Source of the DNA: Bacteroidetes bacterium GWF2_33_16 | GTDB taxonomy: Bacteria; Bacteroidota; Bacteroidia; Bacteroidales; UBA12077 | Direction of reading: 5' to 3' | Assembly: GCA_001768565.1 (NCBI GenBank) | Contig: MEOE01000023.1 | Coordinates: forward strand, 159,215 to 223,214 | Length of the DNA: 64,000 nucleotides | Part shown: in pieces, positions 18,371-26,631 of the stretch | Numbering within the stretch: the stretch's first letter is position 1 | How the letters are laid out: each line of letters opens with the position of its first letter | Made by a program: the position numbers and the translations under genes | The notes under the pieces: model-generated | What the model saw: only the letters and a program-made list of their open reading frames with translations | Database searches by the model: none | Told to the model about the DNA's origin: nothing

Positions 18371-20014
18371 ATGGGTCACGGTAAAGAAACTCCCAGGCAA
18401 AAAATGATCGGTATGATGTATTTGGTGTTAACAGCAATGTTAGCATTAAACGTTTCTGCTGAGGTTCTGGAAGCCTTTGGTGTAGTTGACGAAGGTATTA
18501 GAAAAACTACAGCCAACTTTTCAGAAAAAAATGGAATTCTTTATGATAATTTTAATGAACAATTTGCCTTAAATGAGACAAAGGTAAAACCATGGAAAGA
18601 GAAGGCTGATGAGGTGCACAAACGTTCTGATGAACTCTATGAATATATCCAGCAAGTTAAAAGAGATATTGTAATAGCTAATGGACAAGCTAGAGAAAAA
18701 GGTGAAAGTAAAACTGCAATAACAGAAGACGGAGATATAGAAAACGAAAAACTTGTCGGTAAAGATAAGGTTGATATTGCATCTAATATTCTTATTGGAG
18801 GCAATAATGATGGTAAGGCTTATGACTTAAGAGAAAAAATAAAAGAATATAAAGAATACCTAATATCGCTGGTAGACGAAAAAAACACTCGTTTATTGCA
18901 TTCATTAGAAAGTAGCCTGGGAACAGAGAATCCGCCTCCTGCACCTGATGGGACGCAAAGAGAATGGGAAGTTAAGTATTTCGAATCCATGCCTTTGGCG
19001 GCAGTTATGCCACTATTATCAAAATTTCAGGCAGACGTGCGTAATTCTGAATCAGAGATAGTTCAATATTTACTCGAACAAATTGATGCTGGTTCATTAA
19101 AGGTCAATAAGCTTGAAGCTACAGTTATACCAAATTCAAGCTATATTTTAAGAGGGAATCCTTATAAAGCAGATGTTTTCTTATCAGCTCTTGATACAAC
19201 ATCGCCTCCTATCGTTTATATTGGTCAATATGATTCAATAAAGCTTGAAGATGGATCTTTTGACTACAGAATGGTTGGAAGATATGACTCCCTTGATATA
19301 GTTAATGGCAAAGGTCGCTATGATGTTATGGGTTCGCGAATTGGTAAAACCGATTGGGGAGGAATTATTAAGGTTTTAGGTCCTGATGGTAGCTATATTA
19401 AAAAATCATTTAAGCAATCCTTCACGGTTGCAGAACCAAACCTTGTAGTATCTCCGGTTAAAATGAATGTATTTTATGTGGGGGTAGATAATCCTGTTAA
19501 AATTTCTGTACCTGGTATTTCTGGCGATAAAATTGAACCATCAATAACTAATGCCAAATTAAGAAAAACTGGTGATGGTGAGTATATAGTAAATGCCATT
19601 CGTCCAGGTAATAGCTTGGTATCAGTAACAGCAATAATTGATGGACAAAGAAGATCTATGGGTACTGTAGATTTTAGAGTTAAACCTTTACCAGATCCAG
19701 TAGTAAAAGTTGCTAATAAGCAGGGAGGGAAGATTGAAAAGAATATACTTAATGCACAAGCTGGTGTTTTTGCTGTAATGGAGAATTTTGATTTTGAACT
19801 AGAGTTTAAGATTATTGAATTTAGTGTATCGACAACCGATAAAGGAGGATATACTATTCAACAGAAAACAACTGGAAATAAATTTACTCAGGCACAATAT
19901 AATTTACTTAAAGATATAAGAAGAGGACAAAGGGTAAATATTGAGGACGTTAAAGCTGTTGGTCCAGATGGAAGTGTTAGAAATTTGCCTCCTATAGTAT
20001 TTGAAATAATTTAA
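18371..20014 (+). CDS. gldM: Type IX secretion / gliding motor protein GldM
   Basis: Single-pass inner-membrane protein (547 residues) whose long periplasmic part transmits motor rotation to the GldK/GldN ring. The N terminus has the family sequence ETPRQKMIGMMYLVLTAMLA followed by LNVSAEVLEAF, that is, the transmembrane helix entering the helical first periplasmic domain. The rest is three beta-rich domains (for example VVSPVKMNVFYVGVDNPVKI). Operon position between gldL and gldN confirms the call. Confidence 0.95.
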   Translation: MGHGKETPRQKMIGMMYLVLTAMLALNVSAEVLEAFGVVDEGIRKTTANFSEKNGILYDNFNEQFALNETKVKPWKEKADEVHKRSDELYEYIQQVKRDIVIANGQAREKGESKTAITEDGDIENEKLVGKDKVDIASNILIGGNNDGKAYDLREKIKEYKEYLISLVDEKNTRLLHSLESSLGTENPPPAPDGTQREWEVKYFESMPLAAVMPLLSKFQADVRNSESEIVQYLLEQIDAGSLKVNKLEATVIPNSSYILRGNPYKADVFLSALDTTSPPIVYIGQYDSIKLEDGSFDYRMVGRYDSLDIVNGKGRYDVMGSRIGKTDWGGIIKVLGPDGSYIKKSFKQSFTVAEPNLVVSPVKMNVFYVGVDNPVKISVPGISGDKIEPSITNAKLRKTGDGEYIVNAIRPGNSLVSVTAIIDGQRRSMGTVDFRVKPLPDPVVKVANKQGGKIEKNILNAQAGVFAVMENFDFELEFKIIEFSVSTTDKGGYTIQQKTTGNKFTQAQYNLLKDIRRGQRVNIEDVKAVGPDGSVRNLPPIVFEII

Positions 20015-20030
20015 CTAAAAAACAATATAT

Positions 20031-20873
20031 ATGAAAAGGTTTTTTGTTGTTCTGATTGTTACAAGTTTACTGCTTACATTATTTAGTGAGCAACAATCTT
20101 ACGCACAAAATGTAAATGACAATATCTACTTAAAGGAAAATGTTCCAGGAAAAAAACCTGTTCCATTTCCTGTTCTAAGAGAAGCTGATATAATGTGGTC
20201 AAAAAAAATATGGCAGATTATTGATTGTCGCGAAAAAATGAATCATCACCTATATTTTCCAATTATTGATGTTGATGATCGTAAAAGTTTAATTAGTTTA
20301 TTAATATATGGAATAAATAATGAAGGTTTAACCGTTTATCGCGATGATGAATTTAGACAATTATTAACTCGTGATGAAGTATATGACTTGTTTGATGCAT
20401 TGCCAGACACTCAGCAGGTAGCTGATCCGGAAACAGGAGATTTAGTTACCAGAATTATTGAGGGAGAGATTAAGTTTGAACAAGTAACAAAATACGAAAT
20501 AAAAGAACAATGGTATTTCGACAAACAGCATTCAATGATGAGAGTTCGAATACTTGGTATTTGCCCTATTAGAACTTATATGGATCCAGAAACTGGGCAA
20601 ACAGAAAAACTAAGAACTTTTTGGGTTTATTTTGATGAAGCACGTCCATTATTTGCAAAACAAGAGATCTTTAATAGAAATAATGATGCTCAAAGAATCA
20701 GCTTTGATGATGTTTTCTGGCAAAGACGTTTTAACAGCTATATAGTTAGAGAATCAAACGTTTATAACAACAGAGAAATAGTAGAATATATGCAAGGTGT
20801 TAACAACATTATGGAAGCCGAAAAGATTAAACAACAATTATTTGAAATAGAACACGATCTGTGGGAATTTTAG
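20031..20873 (+). CDS. gldN: Gliding motility / type IX secretion periplasmic protein GldN
   Basis: Periplasmic partner of GldK (PorN in Porphyromonas). A signal peptide of about 25 residues ends at SYAQ. Family features include DIMWSKKIWQIIDCREKMN, HLYFPI, and the C-terminal VFWQRRFNSYIVRESNVYNNREI. At 280 residues it is of typical length. It starts 16 nt after the gldM stop and is the last gene of the operon, before a strong terminator. Confidence 0.95.
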   Translation: MKRFFVVLIVTSLLLTLFSEQQSYAQNVNDNIYLKENVPGKKPVPFPVLREADIMWSKKIWQIIDCREKMNHHLYFPIIDVDDRKSLISLLIYGINNEGLTVYRDDEFRQLLTRDEVYDLFDALPDTQQVADPETGDLVTRIIEGEIKFEQVTKYEIKEQWYFDKQHSMMRVRILGICPIRTYMDPETGQTEKLRTFWVYFDEARPLFAKQEIFNRNNDAQRISFDDVFWQRRFNSYIVRESNVYNNREIVEYMQGVNNIMEAEKIKQQLFEIEHDLWEF

Positions 20874-20887
20874 TTAAAGCATTATAA

Positions 20888-20911
20888 AAAAAGCGCCAAA
20901 TGGCGCTTTTT
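20888..20911. terminator. Bidirectional terminator between gldN and manC
   Basis: AAAAAGCGCC (20888-20897) and GGCGCTTTTT (20902-20911) form a perfect GC-rich stem with a 4-nt loop, with A and T runs on either side, so it should stop transcription from both the gld operon and manC. Confidence 0.88.
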
Positions 20912-22003
20912 TTATAAATATATATCTCCGTTTTTTAATTTTATATCATTTACAAATTGTTTTATCTCCTGTTCATCTTCTTTTTTACATACCAACAGTA
21001 TTCCATCAGATTCAACAATAATATAATCTTTTAAACCTTGTACTACTGCTAATTTATCGTCAGGCATATTAATAATACAATTATGAAGATCATAAGCAAA
21101 AACATTATTCCCACGAATTGAATTTTTATTCTTATCGTGAGCCAGGTGTTCATTTAGCGAACCCCATGTTCCCAAATCTGCCCATCCAAAATTGCTGCAA
21201 TAGACAAAGACGTTGTCAGCTTTTTCCATAATACCATAGTCAATTGAAACATTGCGGCATTCAAAATATGCTTTTGCAATAAATGCTTCCTCTTCAGGTG
21301 TATTGTAGAGATTAAAACCTTCTTTAAATAAATTGCTAACTTCTGGTAAATTGGTGCTAAAAGATTTCATTATTGATTTTAACGACCATATAAATATCCC
21401 CGAATTCCAAAAAAACTCTCCACTATCAAGAAATACCTGGGCCAGTTCTTTGTTAGGTTTTTCTGTAAATGTTTTTACTTTAAAAATGTTCGCGTTTTTT
21501 TTCTCTTTTTGTTTTTGATCAAACTGAATGTAGCCATAGCCTGTTTCAGGCCTACTTGGCTTAATCCCCAAAGTAAGTAAAGCATCTTTATTGGCTATAA
21601 AATCAAGTCCCTGAGAAATAACACTGACAAATTCGTTTTCTCTTAAAATTAAATGATCAGAAGGGGCGGTCACAATATTTGCATTGGGATTGATCTTAAG
21701 AATTTTATAATTTGCATAGGCAATGCAGGGAGCTGTATTTCTGCGCGAAGGCTCTAATAATATTTGATTGTCTGATAGTTCAGGTAATTGCTCCCTAATT
21801 ATATCTTTATAATTAATACTTGTAACGATATAAATATTTTCTTTAGGACAAATCTGTATAAAACGATCAAATGTCATTTGAAGTAATGTTCTACCTGTAC
21901 CAAGTATATCCAAAAATTGTTTTGGTTTATTTGCTCGACTAATAGGCCAGAATCTACTTCCTACCCCACCTGCCATTATAACACAGAAATTGTTTTTATT
22001 CAT
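20912..22003 (-). CDS. manC: Mannose-1-phosphate guanylyltransferase
   Basis: Transfers GMP to mannose-1-phosphate to give GDP-mannose for surface glycans. The 363-residue protein has the pyrophosphorylase signature MAGGVGSRFWPISR near the N terminus, KPKQFLDI, TAPSDHLI, and FTEKPNKELA with ETGYGYIQF. The phosphomannose isomerase domain fused in long ManC forms is absent. It stands alone here, facing gldN across a shared terminator and divergent from mlaE. Confidence 0.93.
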   Translation of the reverse strand: MNKNNFCVIMAGGVGSRFWPISRANKPKQFLDILGTGRTLLQMTFDRFIQICPKENIYIVTSINYKDIIREQLPELSDNQILLEPSRRNTAPCIAYANYKILKINPNANIVTAPSDHLILRENEFVSVISQGLDFIANKDALLTLGIKPSRPETGYGYIQFDQKQKEKKNANIFKVKTFTEKPNKELAQVFLDSGEFFWNSGIFIWSLKSIMKSFSTNLPEVSNLFKEGFNLYNTPEEEAFIAKAYFECRNVSIDYGIMEKADNVFVYCSNFGWADLGTWGSLNEHLAHDKNKNSIRGNNVFAYDLHNCIINMPDDKLAVVQGLKDYIIVESDGILLVCKKEDEQEIKQFVNDIKLKNGDIYL

Positions 22004-22112
22004 CTCTCTATTTTAAATTAAACTACTAAAATAACAAAAGCGAATATATTAATTGAGTAAAAACAAAAATTTCTGTAATTGTTTTTCGAATCAGCTATTA
22101 TAACAATATTTG

Positions 22113-22120
22113 TATATTTG
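22113..22120 (+). promoter_or_regulatory. Putative -7 promoter box of mlaE
   Basis: TATATTTG matches TAnnTTTG, 22 nt before the ATG at 22143. It overlaps the first codons of a longer upstream frame starting with TTG, which argues for the internal ATG as the true mlaE start. Confidence 0.5.
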
Positions 22121-22142
22121 TAAATTCTTTAATAAAAATACA

Positions 22143-22883
22143 ATGAGCCTAATTAATCATATTGGAAAATACCTCGTATTACTTTATAGGGTTTTTTCAA
22201 GACCAGAAAAACTAAAGCTTTATTATAAAGAAACGATAAAAGAAATTGATAAGCTTGGTTTAAATTCAATTTGGATTGTTGTGATTATCTCTGTTTTTAT
22301 GGGAGCAGTTATAACCATTCAAACAGCCTATAATACTGAAAATCCTATTTATCCAAAGTATCTTATTGGTTTAACTGCAAGAGATACATTATTATTAGAA
22401 TTCTCTTCAACTATCGTTGCATTGATTCTTGCAGGTAAAATTGGGTCAAATATTGCTTCAGAAATTGGAACAATGAGGGTTACTGAACAAATTGATGCAC
22501 TAGAAATTATGGGAGTTAACTCTGCAAGTTTTTTAATACTGCCTAAAATTGTGGCAACAGTATTTTTTAGTCCATTTTTATGCATTTTGAGTATGTTCAT
22601 TGGGATATTTGGTGGTTGGGTAGCAGGAGTAACCACGGGCATTATGACCTCCCAGGATTATATTTATGGAATACAATATGCATTTATACCTTATTATATA
22701 GTTTATGCATTGATTAAAAGTGCTGTATTTTCATTTCTAATTACTTCTATTTCTGCTTATCATGGGTATTATTCATTTGGAGGCTCACTCGAAGTAGGAC
22801 AATCGAGCACGAAAGCAGTTGTACATAGCAGTATATCTATTTTACTTTTCAATTTAATTCTTACCCAACTTTTACTATCATGA
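22143..22883 (+). CDS. mlaE: MlaE-family ABC transporter permease
   Basis: Inner-membrane permease of the Mla/MCE lipid-transport family, about 246 residues with five hydrophobic segments. The diagnostic stretch is ASEIGTMRVTEQIDALEIMGVNSASFL. The family moves phospholipids between inner and outer membranes. The ATPase gene overlaps by 4 nt (ATGA). No MlaD/MCE substrate-binding gene follows here, so it must be encoded elsewhere or be lacking. Confidence 0.92.
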   Translation: MSLINHIGKYLVLLYRVFSRPEKLKLYYKETIKEIDKLGLNSIWIVVIISVFMGAVITIQTAYNTENPIYPKYLIGLTARDTLLLEFSSTIVALILAGKIGSNIASEIGTMRVTEQIDALEIMGVNSASFLILPKIVATVFFSPFLCILSMFIGIFGGWVAGVTTGIMTSQDYIYGIQYAFIPYYIVYALIKSAVFSFLITSISAYHGYYSFGGSLEVGQSSTKAVVHSSISILLFNLILTQLLLS

Positions 22884-23641
22884 TAGAAGTAAAAAATTTA
22901 TCAAAATCGTTTGAACATACAAAGGTATTGAATGATATTAATATTGTTTTCGACAAAGGCAAAGCCAATTTGGTTATTGGTCAGAGTGGATCGGGAAAAA
23001 CTGTTTTATTAAAATCGATTGTTGGTTTACACAATGTAGATGAAGGTGAAATAGTATTTGACGGCACTATTTTCAATCATCTTAATTTTAAGGAAAAAAA
23101 GGAAATGCGAAAGGAAATAGGAATGCTATTCCAGGGAGGAGCATTATTTGATTCATCAACAGTTGAGGAAAACGTTATGTTTCCGCTGGACATGTTTACA
23201 GAAATGAGTTTTGAAGAAAAACGGGAAAGGACAAATGAGTGCTTAAAAAGGGTAAATATTATTAATGCAAATCAATTGTATCCAGCTGAACTTAGTGGTG
23301 GGATGAAAAAACGGGTTGCCATTGCACGTGCAATAGCACTAAATCCAAAATATTTGTTTTGCGATGAACCAAATTCTGGCCTTGATCCAAAAACAGCTCT
23401 TCTAATTGATAACTTGATAAAAGAAATTACAATTGAATTCAATATGACAACTATTGTTAATACCCATGATATGAATTCCGTTATGGAAATTGGCGATAAA
23501 GTTATTTTTATTTACAAAGGTGATAAATGGTGGGAAGGAACAAAAGATGATATTTTTGATACGGAAAACAAAGAATTGAATGAATTTGTTTTTGCCTCTA
23601 AACTATCTCAAAAAATTAAAGATTTAAAAAATCATTATTAA
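22880..23641 (+). CDS. mlaF: MlaF-family ABC transporter ATP-binding protein
   Basis: Cytoplasmic ATPase partner of the preceding permease, 253 residues. Walker A is GQSGSGKTVLL, the signature is ELSGGMKKRVAIARAIA (the GGM variant typical of Mla/Ttg2A ATPases), and Walker B is LFCDEPNSGLDP. The ATG overlaps the mlaE stop, giving translational coupling. Its 3' end overlaps by 4 nt the convergent Crp/Fnr-family gene. Confidence 0.93.
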   Translation: MIEVKNLSKSFEHTKVLNDINIVFDKGKANLVIGQSGSGKTVLLKSIVGLHNVDEGEIVFDGTIFNHLNFKEKKEMRKEIGMLFQGGALFDSSTVEENVMFPLDMFTEMSFEEKRERTNECLKRVNIINANQLYPAELSGGMKKRVAIARAIALNPKYLFCDEPNSGLDPKTALLIDNLIKEITIEFNMTTIVNTHDMNSVMEIGDKVIFIYKGDKWWEGTKDDIFDTENKELNEFVFASKLSQKIKDLKNHY

Positions 23642-24333
23642 CCAAGATCATAAACTCTTTCTAAACGTTTAATATCTAATATCTCAATATTTTTTCCTTC
23701 AATTTGAATAAGCTTGTCTTTTCTGAATTCTGATAGTACTCTGATTACATTCTCTGTGCTCATATCGATAAGTTCAGCGACTTCTTTTCTGCTAATAGGC
23801 AGGCTGTATTTGGTTGAATTGTATATATGTTTTGAAAACAATAACAAAATATAAGCTATTCGACCTCTTAATTGACGTGTATTAATATCTACCCTGGTTT
23901 TTATAACGGAATCTGCAATTTTACTTATTTTCTCAAAAAAATCAATAGCAAAAATCCCATTCGTTTTAATCAGGTTTTTAATAATTGCAAGATCAACAAA
24001 ACAAACAACAGAATCTTCTATAGCTGTAACTGAATATACATGAGTAACATTTGAAAAAATACTTAGTAACCCTATAAAATCATTAGGTTTAGCGATACTT
24101 ATAATATGTTCGCGATCATTTAATTCAGTTTTATAGAGTTTTACTAAGCCGTTTTGAAGATACATAAATGAAGATATAGGCTCACCTTCTAAACAAATAT
24201 TGTCTCCTTTTCTAAAGTACTTTTCAATTTTTTCATCATTAATTAATCGTAATTCTTCGTCGGTAAGATTTTTAAACGCCCATGAGCGATAAATACATTC
24301 CTTGCAATTTGTGACTTTTAAAGACAAATCCAT
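23638..24333 (-). CDS. Crp/Fnr-family transcriptional regulator
   Basis: A 231-residue regulator with an N-terminal cyclic-nucleotide-binding-like beta roll (DNICLEGEPISSFMYLQNGLVKLY) and a C-terminal winged HTH (SRKEVAELIDMSTENVIRVLSEF). The extreme N terminus has a CxxC pair (Cys10, Cys13), but not the four-cysteine arrangement that would prove an Fe-S cluster. It is transcribed away from the sulfur operon, and two FNR-type palindromes lie 25-52 nt upstream of its ATG. The likely role is redox or nitrosative control of that operon plus autoregulation; the signal is unknown. Confidence 0.88.
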   Translation of the reverse strand: MDLSLKVTNCKECIYRSWAFKNLTDEELRLINDEKIEKYFRKGDNICLEGEPISSFMYLQNGLVKLYKTELNDREHIISIAKPNDFIGLLSIFSNVTHVYSVTAIEDSVVCFVDLAIIKNLIKTNGIFAIDFFEKISKIADSVIKTRVDINTRQLRGRIAYILLLFSKHIYNSTKYSLPISRKEVAELIDMSTENVIRVLSEFRKDKLIQIEGKNIEILDIKRLERVYDLG

Positions 24334-24357
24334 ATTAAATACTGATTATAATTCAAC

Positions 24358-24385
24358 TGATATATATCATTAATGATATATATCA
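24358..24385. promoter_or_regulatory. Tandem FNR-type palindromic operators
   Basis: The 12-mer TGATATATATCA occurs twice (24358-24369 and 24374-24385) separated by TTAA. Each copy is a perfect palindrome of the form TGAT-N4-ATCA, the core of Crp/Fnr/Dnr binding sites. They sit between the divergent regulator and the sulfur operon, as expected for its own sites. Confidence 0.7.
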
Positions 24386-24415
24386 TAATATATAATAATG
24401 TCGATATGTTTATAT

Positions 24416-24433
24416 CTGTTATTTTTGTAACAG
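24416..24433 (+). promoter_or_regulatory. Sulfur-operon -7 box within a perfect dyad
   Basis: TATTTTTG (24420-24427) matches the TAnnTTTG -7 element, 41 nt upstream of the oxidoreductase ATG. It lies inside a perfect inverted repeat, CTGTTA-TTTTTG-TAACAG. The two FNR-type sites are centred roughly 55 and 70 nt upstream of the expected transcription start. Confidence 0.5.
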
Positions 24434-24468
24434 TAATTATGATAAAAATACTATAAAATATTACAAAA

Positions 24469-25698
24469 ATGAAAAAGATTTTAATTTTAGGAGCTGGAAC
24501 AGGCGGAACCATAATGGCGAATAAACTTAGGAAAGAACTAAGCCGAGACGAATGGGAAATTACTTTAGTTGATAAGCACAAAACCCATTATTATCAGCCA
24601 GGATTTCTTTTTATTCCTTTTGGTATTTATAAAGAACAAGATGTAATAAAACCTAAGGCAGATTTTATTCCATCAGGTGTAAAACTCCTTTTTAATGAAA
24701 TAGAGAAAATTGATCCAGAAAACAATAAGGTTTTTTTGGAAGGAGGACAAATACTACAGTATGATTTTCTAATTATTGCAACAGGAACACGAACCAGTCC
24801 TGAAGATACTCCCGGATTAAAAGGAGAATTATGGTACAAAGAAATTTTTGATTTTTATACAATTGAAGGAGCATTAGCTTTAAAGGAATTTTTTGAAACA
24901 TGGCAAGGCGGTCGTTTAGTAATGAACATTGCTGAATTACCATTTAAGTGCCCAGTAGCGCCACTTGAGTTTGTATTTTTGGCCGATGAGTTTTTTACCA
25001 AAGTTGGAATTAGAGATAAAGTTGACATTACTTATGTTACACCTCTTTCTGGTGCTTTTACAAAACCACGAGCTACGAAAATGCTGGGTGAGTTATTACA
25101 GGAGAAAAATATTACAGTAATACCTGATTTCTATTTAGAAAGTGTTGATAACAAGGAAAAAGTAATCAGGTCGTACGATGGTAAAGAAATTCCTTTTGAT
25201 GTTCTCACAATTGTTCCTGTGAATAAAGGAGATGAGCTTATTGCACGTAGTGGCATGGGTGATGATTTGAACTATATTCCAACCGATAAAAACACATTGC
25301 GATCGGAAAAATACGAAAATGTTTTTGTATTAGGTGATGCTTCGAACATTCCAACATCGAAAGCAGGTTCAGTAGTTCATTTTGCATCAGAAGTATTGTT
25401 TAAGAATTTGATGTGTGCAATAAAAGGCCGTAAAATGAGGGCACATTTTGATGGACATGCTAATTGCTATATTGAAACAGGATTTGGAAAAGGATCGATA
25501 ATTGATTTTAACTATGAAACTGAACCCCTTGCAGGAAATTATCCATTACCTGGTATTGGTCCATTTGGATTGTTACAGAATACTAAAATGAATCATTACG
25601 GAAAAGTATTATTCCGTTGGATATACTGGCATATTTTGCTAAAAGGAAAAGAACTACCAGTAGAATCAGAAATGTCGATGGCTGGTAAAAAGAAGTAA
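24469..25698 (+). CDS. Sulfide:quinone oxidoreductase-like FAD flavoprotein
   Basis: A 409-residue two-dinucleotide-binding flavoprotein. The N terminus has LILGAGTGGTIMA (FAD), then FLIIATGTRTSPEDTPG, and VFVLGDASNIPTSKAG for the second FAD contact. Two conserved redox-type cysteines are seen: Cys161 in PFKCPVAPLE and Cys333 in HANCYIETG, matching SQR/FCSD-type enzymes. There is no signal peptide; membrane association would be by the C-terminal amphipathic segments. It leads an operon with DUF1641, DsrC/TusE-like and DsrE-like genes, which supports sulfide or polysulfide oxidation over a plain NADH dehydrogenase. Confidence 0.85.
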   Translation: MKKILILGAGTGGTIMANKLRKELSRDEWEITLVDKHKTHYYQPGFLFIPFGIYKEQDVIKPKADFIPSGVKLLFNEIEKIDPENNKVFLEGGQILQYDFLIIATGTRTSPEDTPGLKGELWYKEIFDFYTIEGALALKEFFETWQGGRLVMNIAELPFKCPVAPLEFVFLADEFFTKVGIRDKVDITYVTPLSGAFTKPRATKMLGELLQEKNITVIPDFYLESVDNKEKVIRSYDGKEIPFDVLTIVPVNKGDELIARSGMGDDLNYIPTDKNTLRSEKYENVFVLGDASNIPTSKAGSVVHFASEVLFKNLMCAIKGRKMRAHFDGHANCYIETGFGKGSIIDFNYETEPLAGNYPLPGIGPFGLLQNTKMNHYGKVLFRWIYWHILLKGKELPVESEMSMAGKKK

Positions 25699-25718
25699 TC
25701 AATTAAAAGAATAGAGAA

Positions 25719-26297
25719 ATGGATGTAAAAACAGATAATCTCCAAGAACAAATAAATCAGGTTAACGAAAAGCTAGATTTACTGCTGCAGTATGTAAACG
25801 AACAGCGTTTAAAGAATGAGGCTATCGAAGATTTATTTAGCGACTTATCTATTATAGGTAAAGATGCTTTTACAAGTGCGGTTGAAGAACTTGATAAACA
25901 AGGCATAGAAATCAATATAGATGATCTTAAAGCATTATCCTTTAAGTTTATTCGAAACATAAATAATTTTTCGCAATTAATTGATATGTTCGAGAGTCTA
26001 AATGATTTGGCCAAAGATGTTGGCCCAATTGTTACTGAAGCTGGAATTGACTTTGCAAATAAGCTTCATGAATTTGAACAAAAGGGTTATTTCGAGTTTA
26101 TTGGTCAAATGGCACAAGTATTTGATAATACAGTTGTTGCTTATAACACAACAAATAAAGAATCTCTGAAAAAGTACTCGCTATGGAAAATTATGAAAGA
26201 ATTAAATAGCCCAGAAATAAAGCAGAGTATAGGGTTTATGTTAACATTATTAAAAAATATGTCGAATCAATCAAAAAAAAATATTAGTATTCATTAA
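25719..26297 (+). CDS. DUF1641-domain protein
   Basis: A soluble, mainly helical protein of 192 residues. The central and C-terminal part (NFSQLIDMFESLNDLAKDVGPI, then SPEIKQSIGFMLTLLKNM) fits the DUF1641 family, which often neighbours SQR-like or formate-dehydrogenase genes. The first 40 residues look like a coiled coil. No cofactor motif is visible. It lies 20 nt after the flavoprotein gene, so it is probably an accessory subunit of that enzyme; its biochemical role is unknown. Confidence 0.8.
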   Translation: MDVKTDNLQEQINQVNEKLDLLLQYVNEQRLKNEAIEDLFSDLSIIGKDAFTSAVEELDKQGIEINIDDLKALSFKFIRNINNFSQLIDMFESLNDLAKDVGPIVTEAGIDFANKLHEFEQKGYFEFIGQMAQVFDNTVVAYNTTNKESLKKYSLWKIMKELNSPEIKQSIGFMLTLLKNMSNQSKKNISIH

Positions 26298-26311
26298 TAA
26301 ATTATAAAATT

Positions 26312-26614
26312 ATGGCACAAAAAACGTATGCAGGTAAATCATTAGAAGTAACCGATGATGGTTATTTAGTTGATCCCTCGAAATGGAATGAAGAAATTGC
26401 AAAAGAAATGGCAAAAGAAGAAGGTATTGAATTAACTGACAAACATTTTGCAGTATTAAAATTTATTCGCGAAAACGAAGCTTCTCTAACAATCCGTAAG
26501 GTAGGTAATTCGGGCATAGTAGATATAAAAGGTTTTTATGCATTATTTCCAGGTGGCCCTTTAAAGATATCGTCGAAAATTGCAGGTATTAGGAAACCTA
26601 CAAGTTGTGTTTAA
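26312..26614 (+). CDS. DsrC/TusE-family sulfur-carrier protein with one C-terminal cysteine
   Basis: A 100-residue protein of the DsrC/TusE family: GYLVDPSKWNEEIAKEMAKEEGIELTDKHF in the N-terminal half, and a swinging C-terminal arm ending KIAGIRKPTSCV. The penultimate Cys99 is the sulfur-carrying residue (CysA). The second cysteine of dissimilatory DsrC, 11 residues earlier, is Ser88 here. It should therefore accept and pass on a persulfide, as TusE does, but cannot form the intramolecular disulfide or trisulfide used with DsrAB. It is followed by a DsrE-family gene. Confidence 0.9.
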   Translation: MAQKTYAGKSLEVTDDGYLVDPSKWNEEIAKEMAKEEGIELTDKHFAVLKFIRENEASLTIRKVGNSGIVDIKGFYALFPGGPLKISSKIAGIRKPTSCV

Positions 26615-26631
26615 TCTAAAAACTACAAAAT

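Noticed and set aside
22110..22142. Upstream TTG extension of mlaE
   Set aside because: It overlaps a good -7 box (TATATTTG), and the family N terminus begins at the ATG at 22143.
24318..24581. Minus-strand open frame across the regulator/sulfur-operon gap
   Set aside because: It overlaps the regulator start, the operators and the oxidoreductase start, and its low-complexity sequence is unlike a protein.
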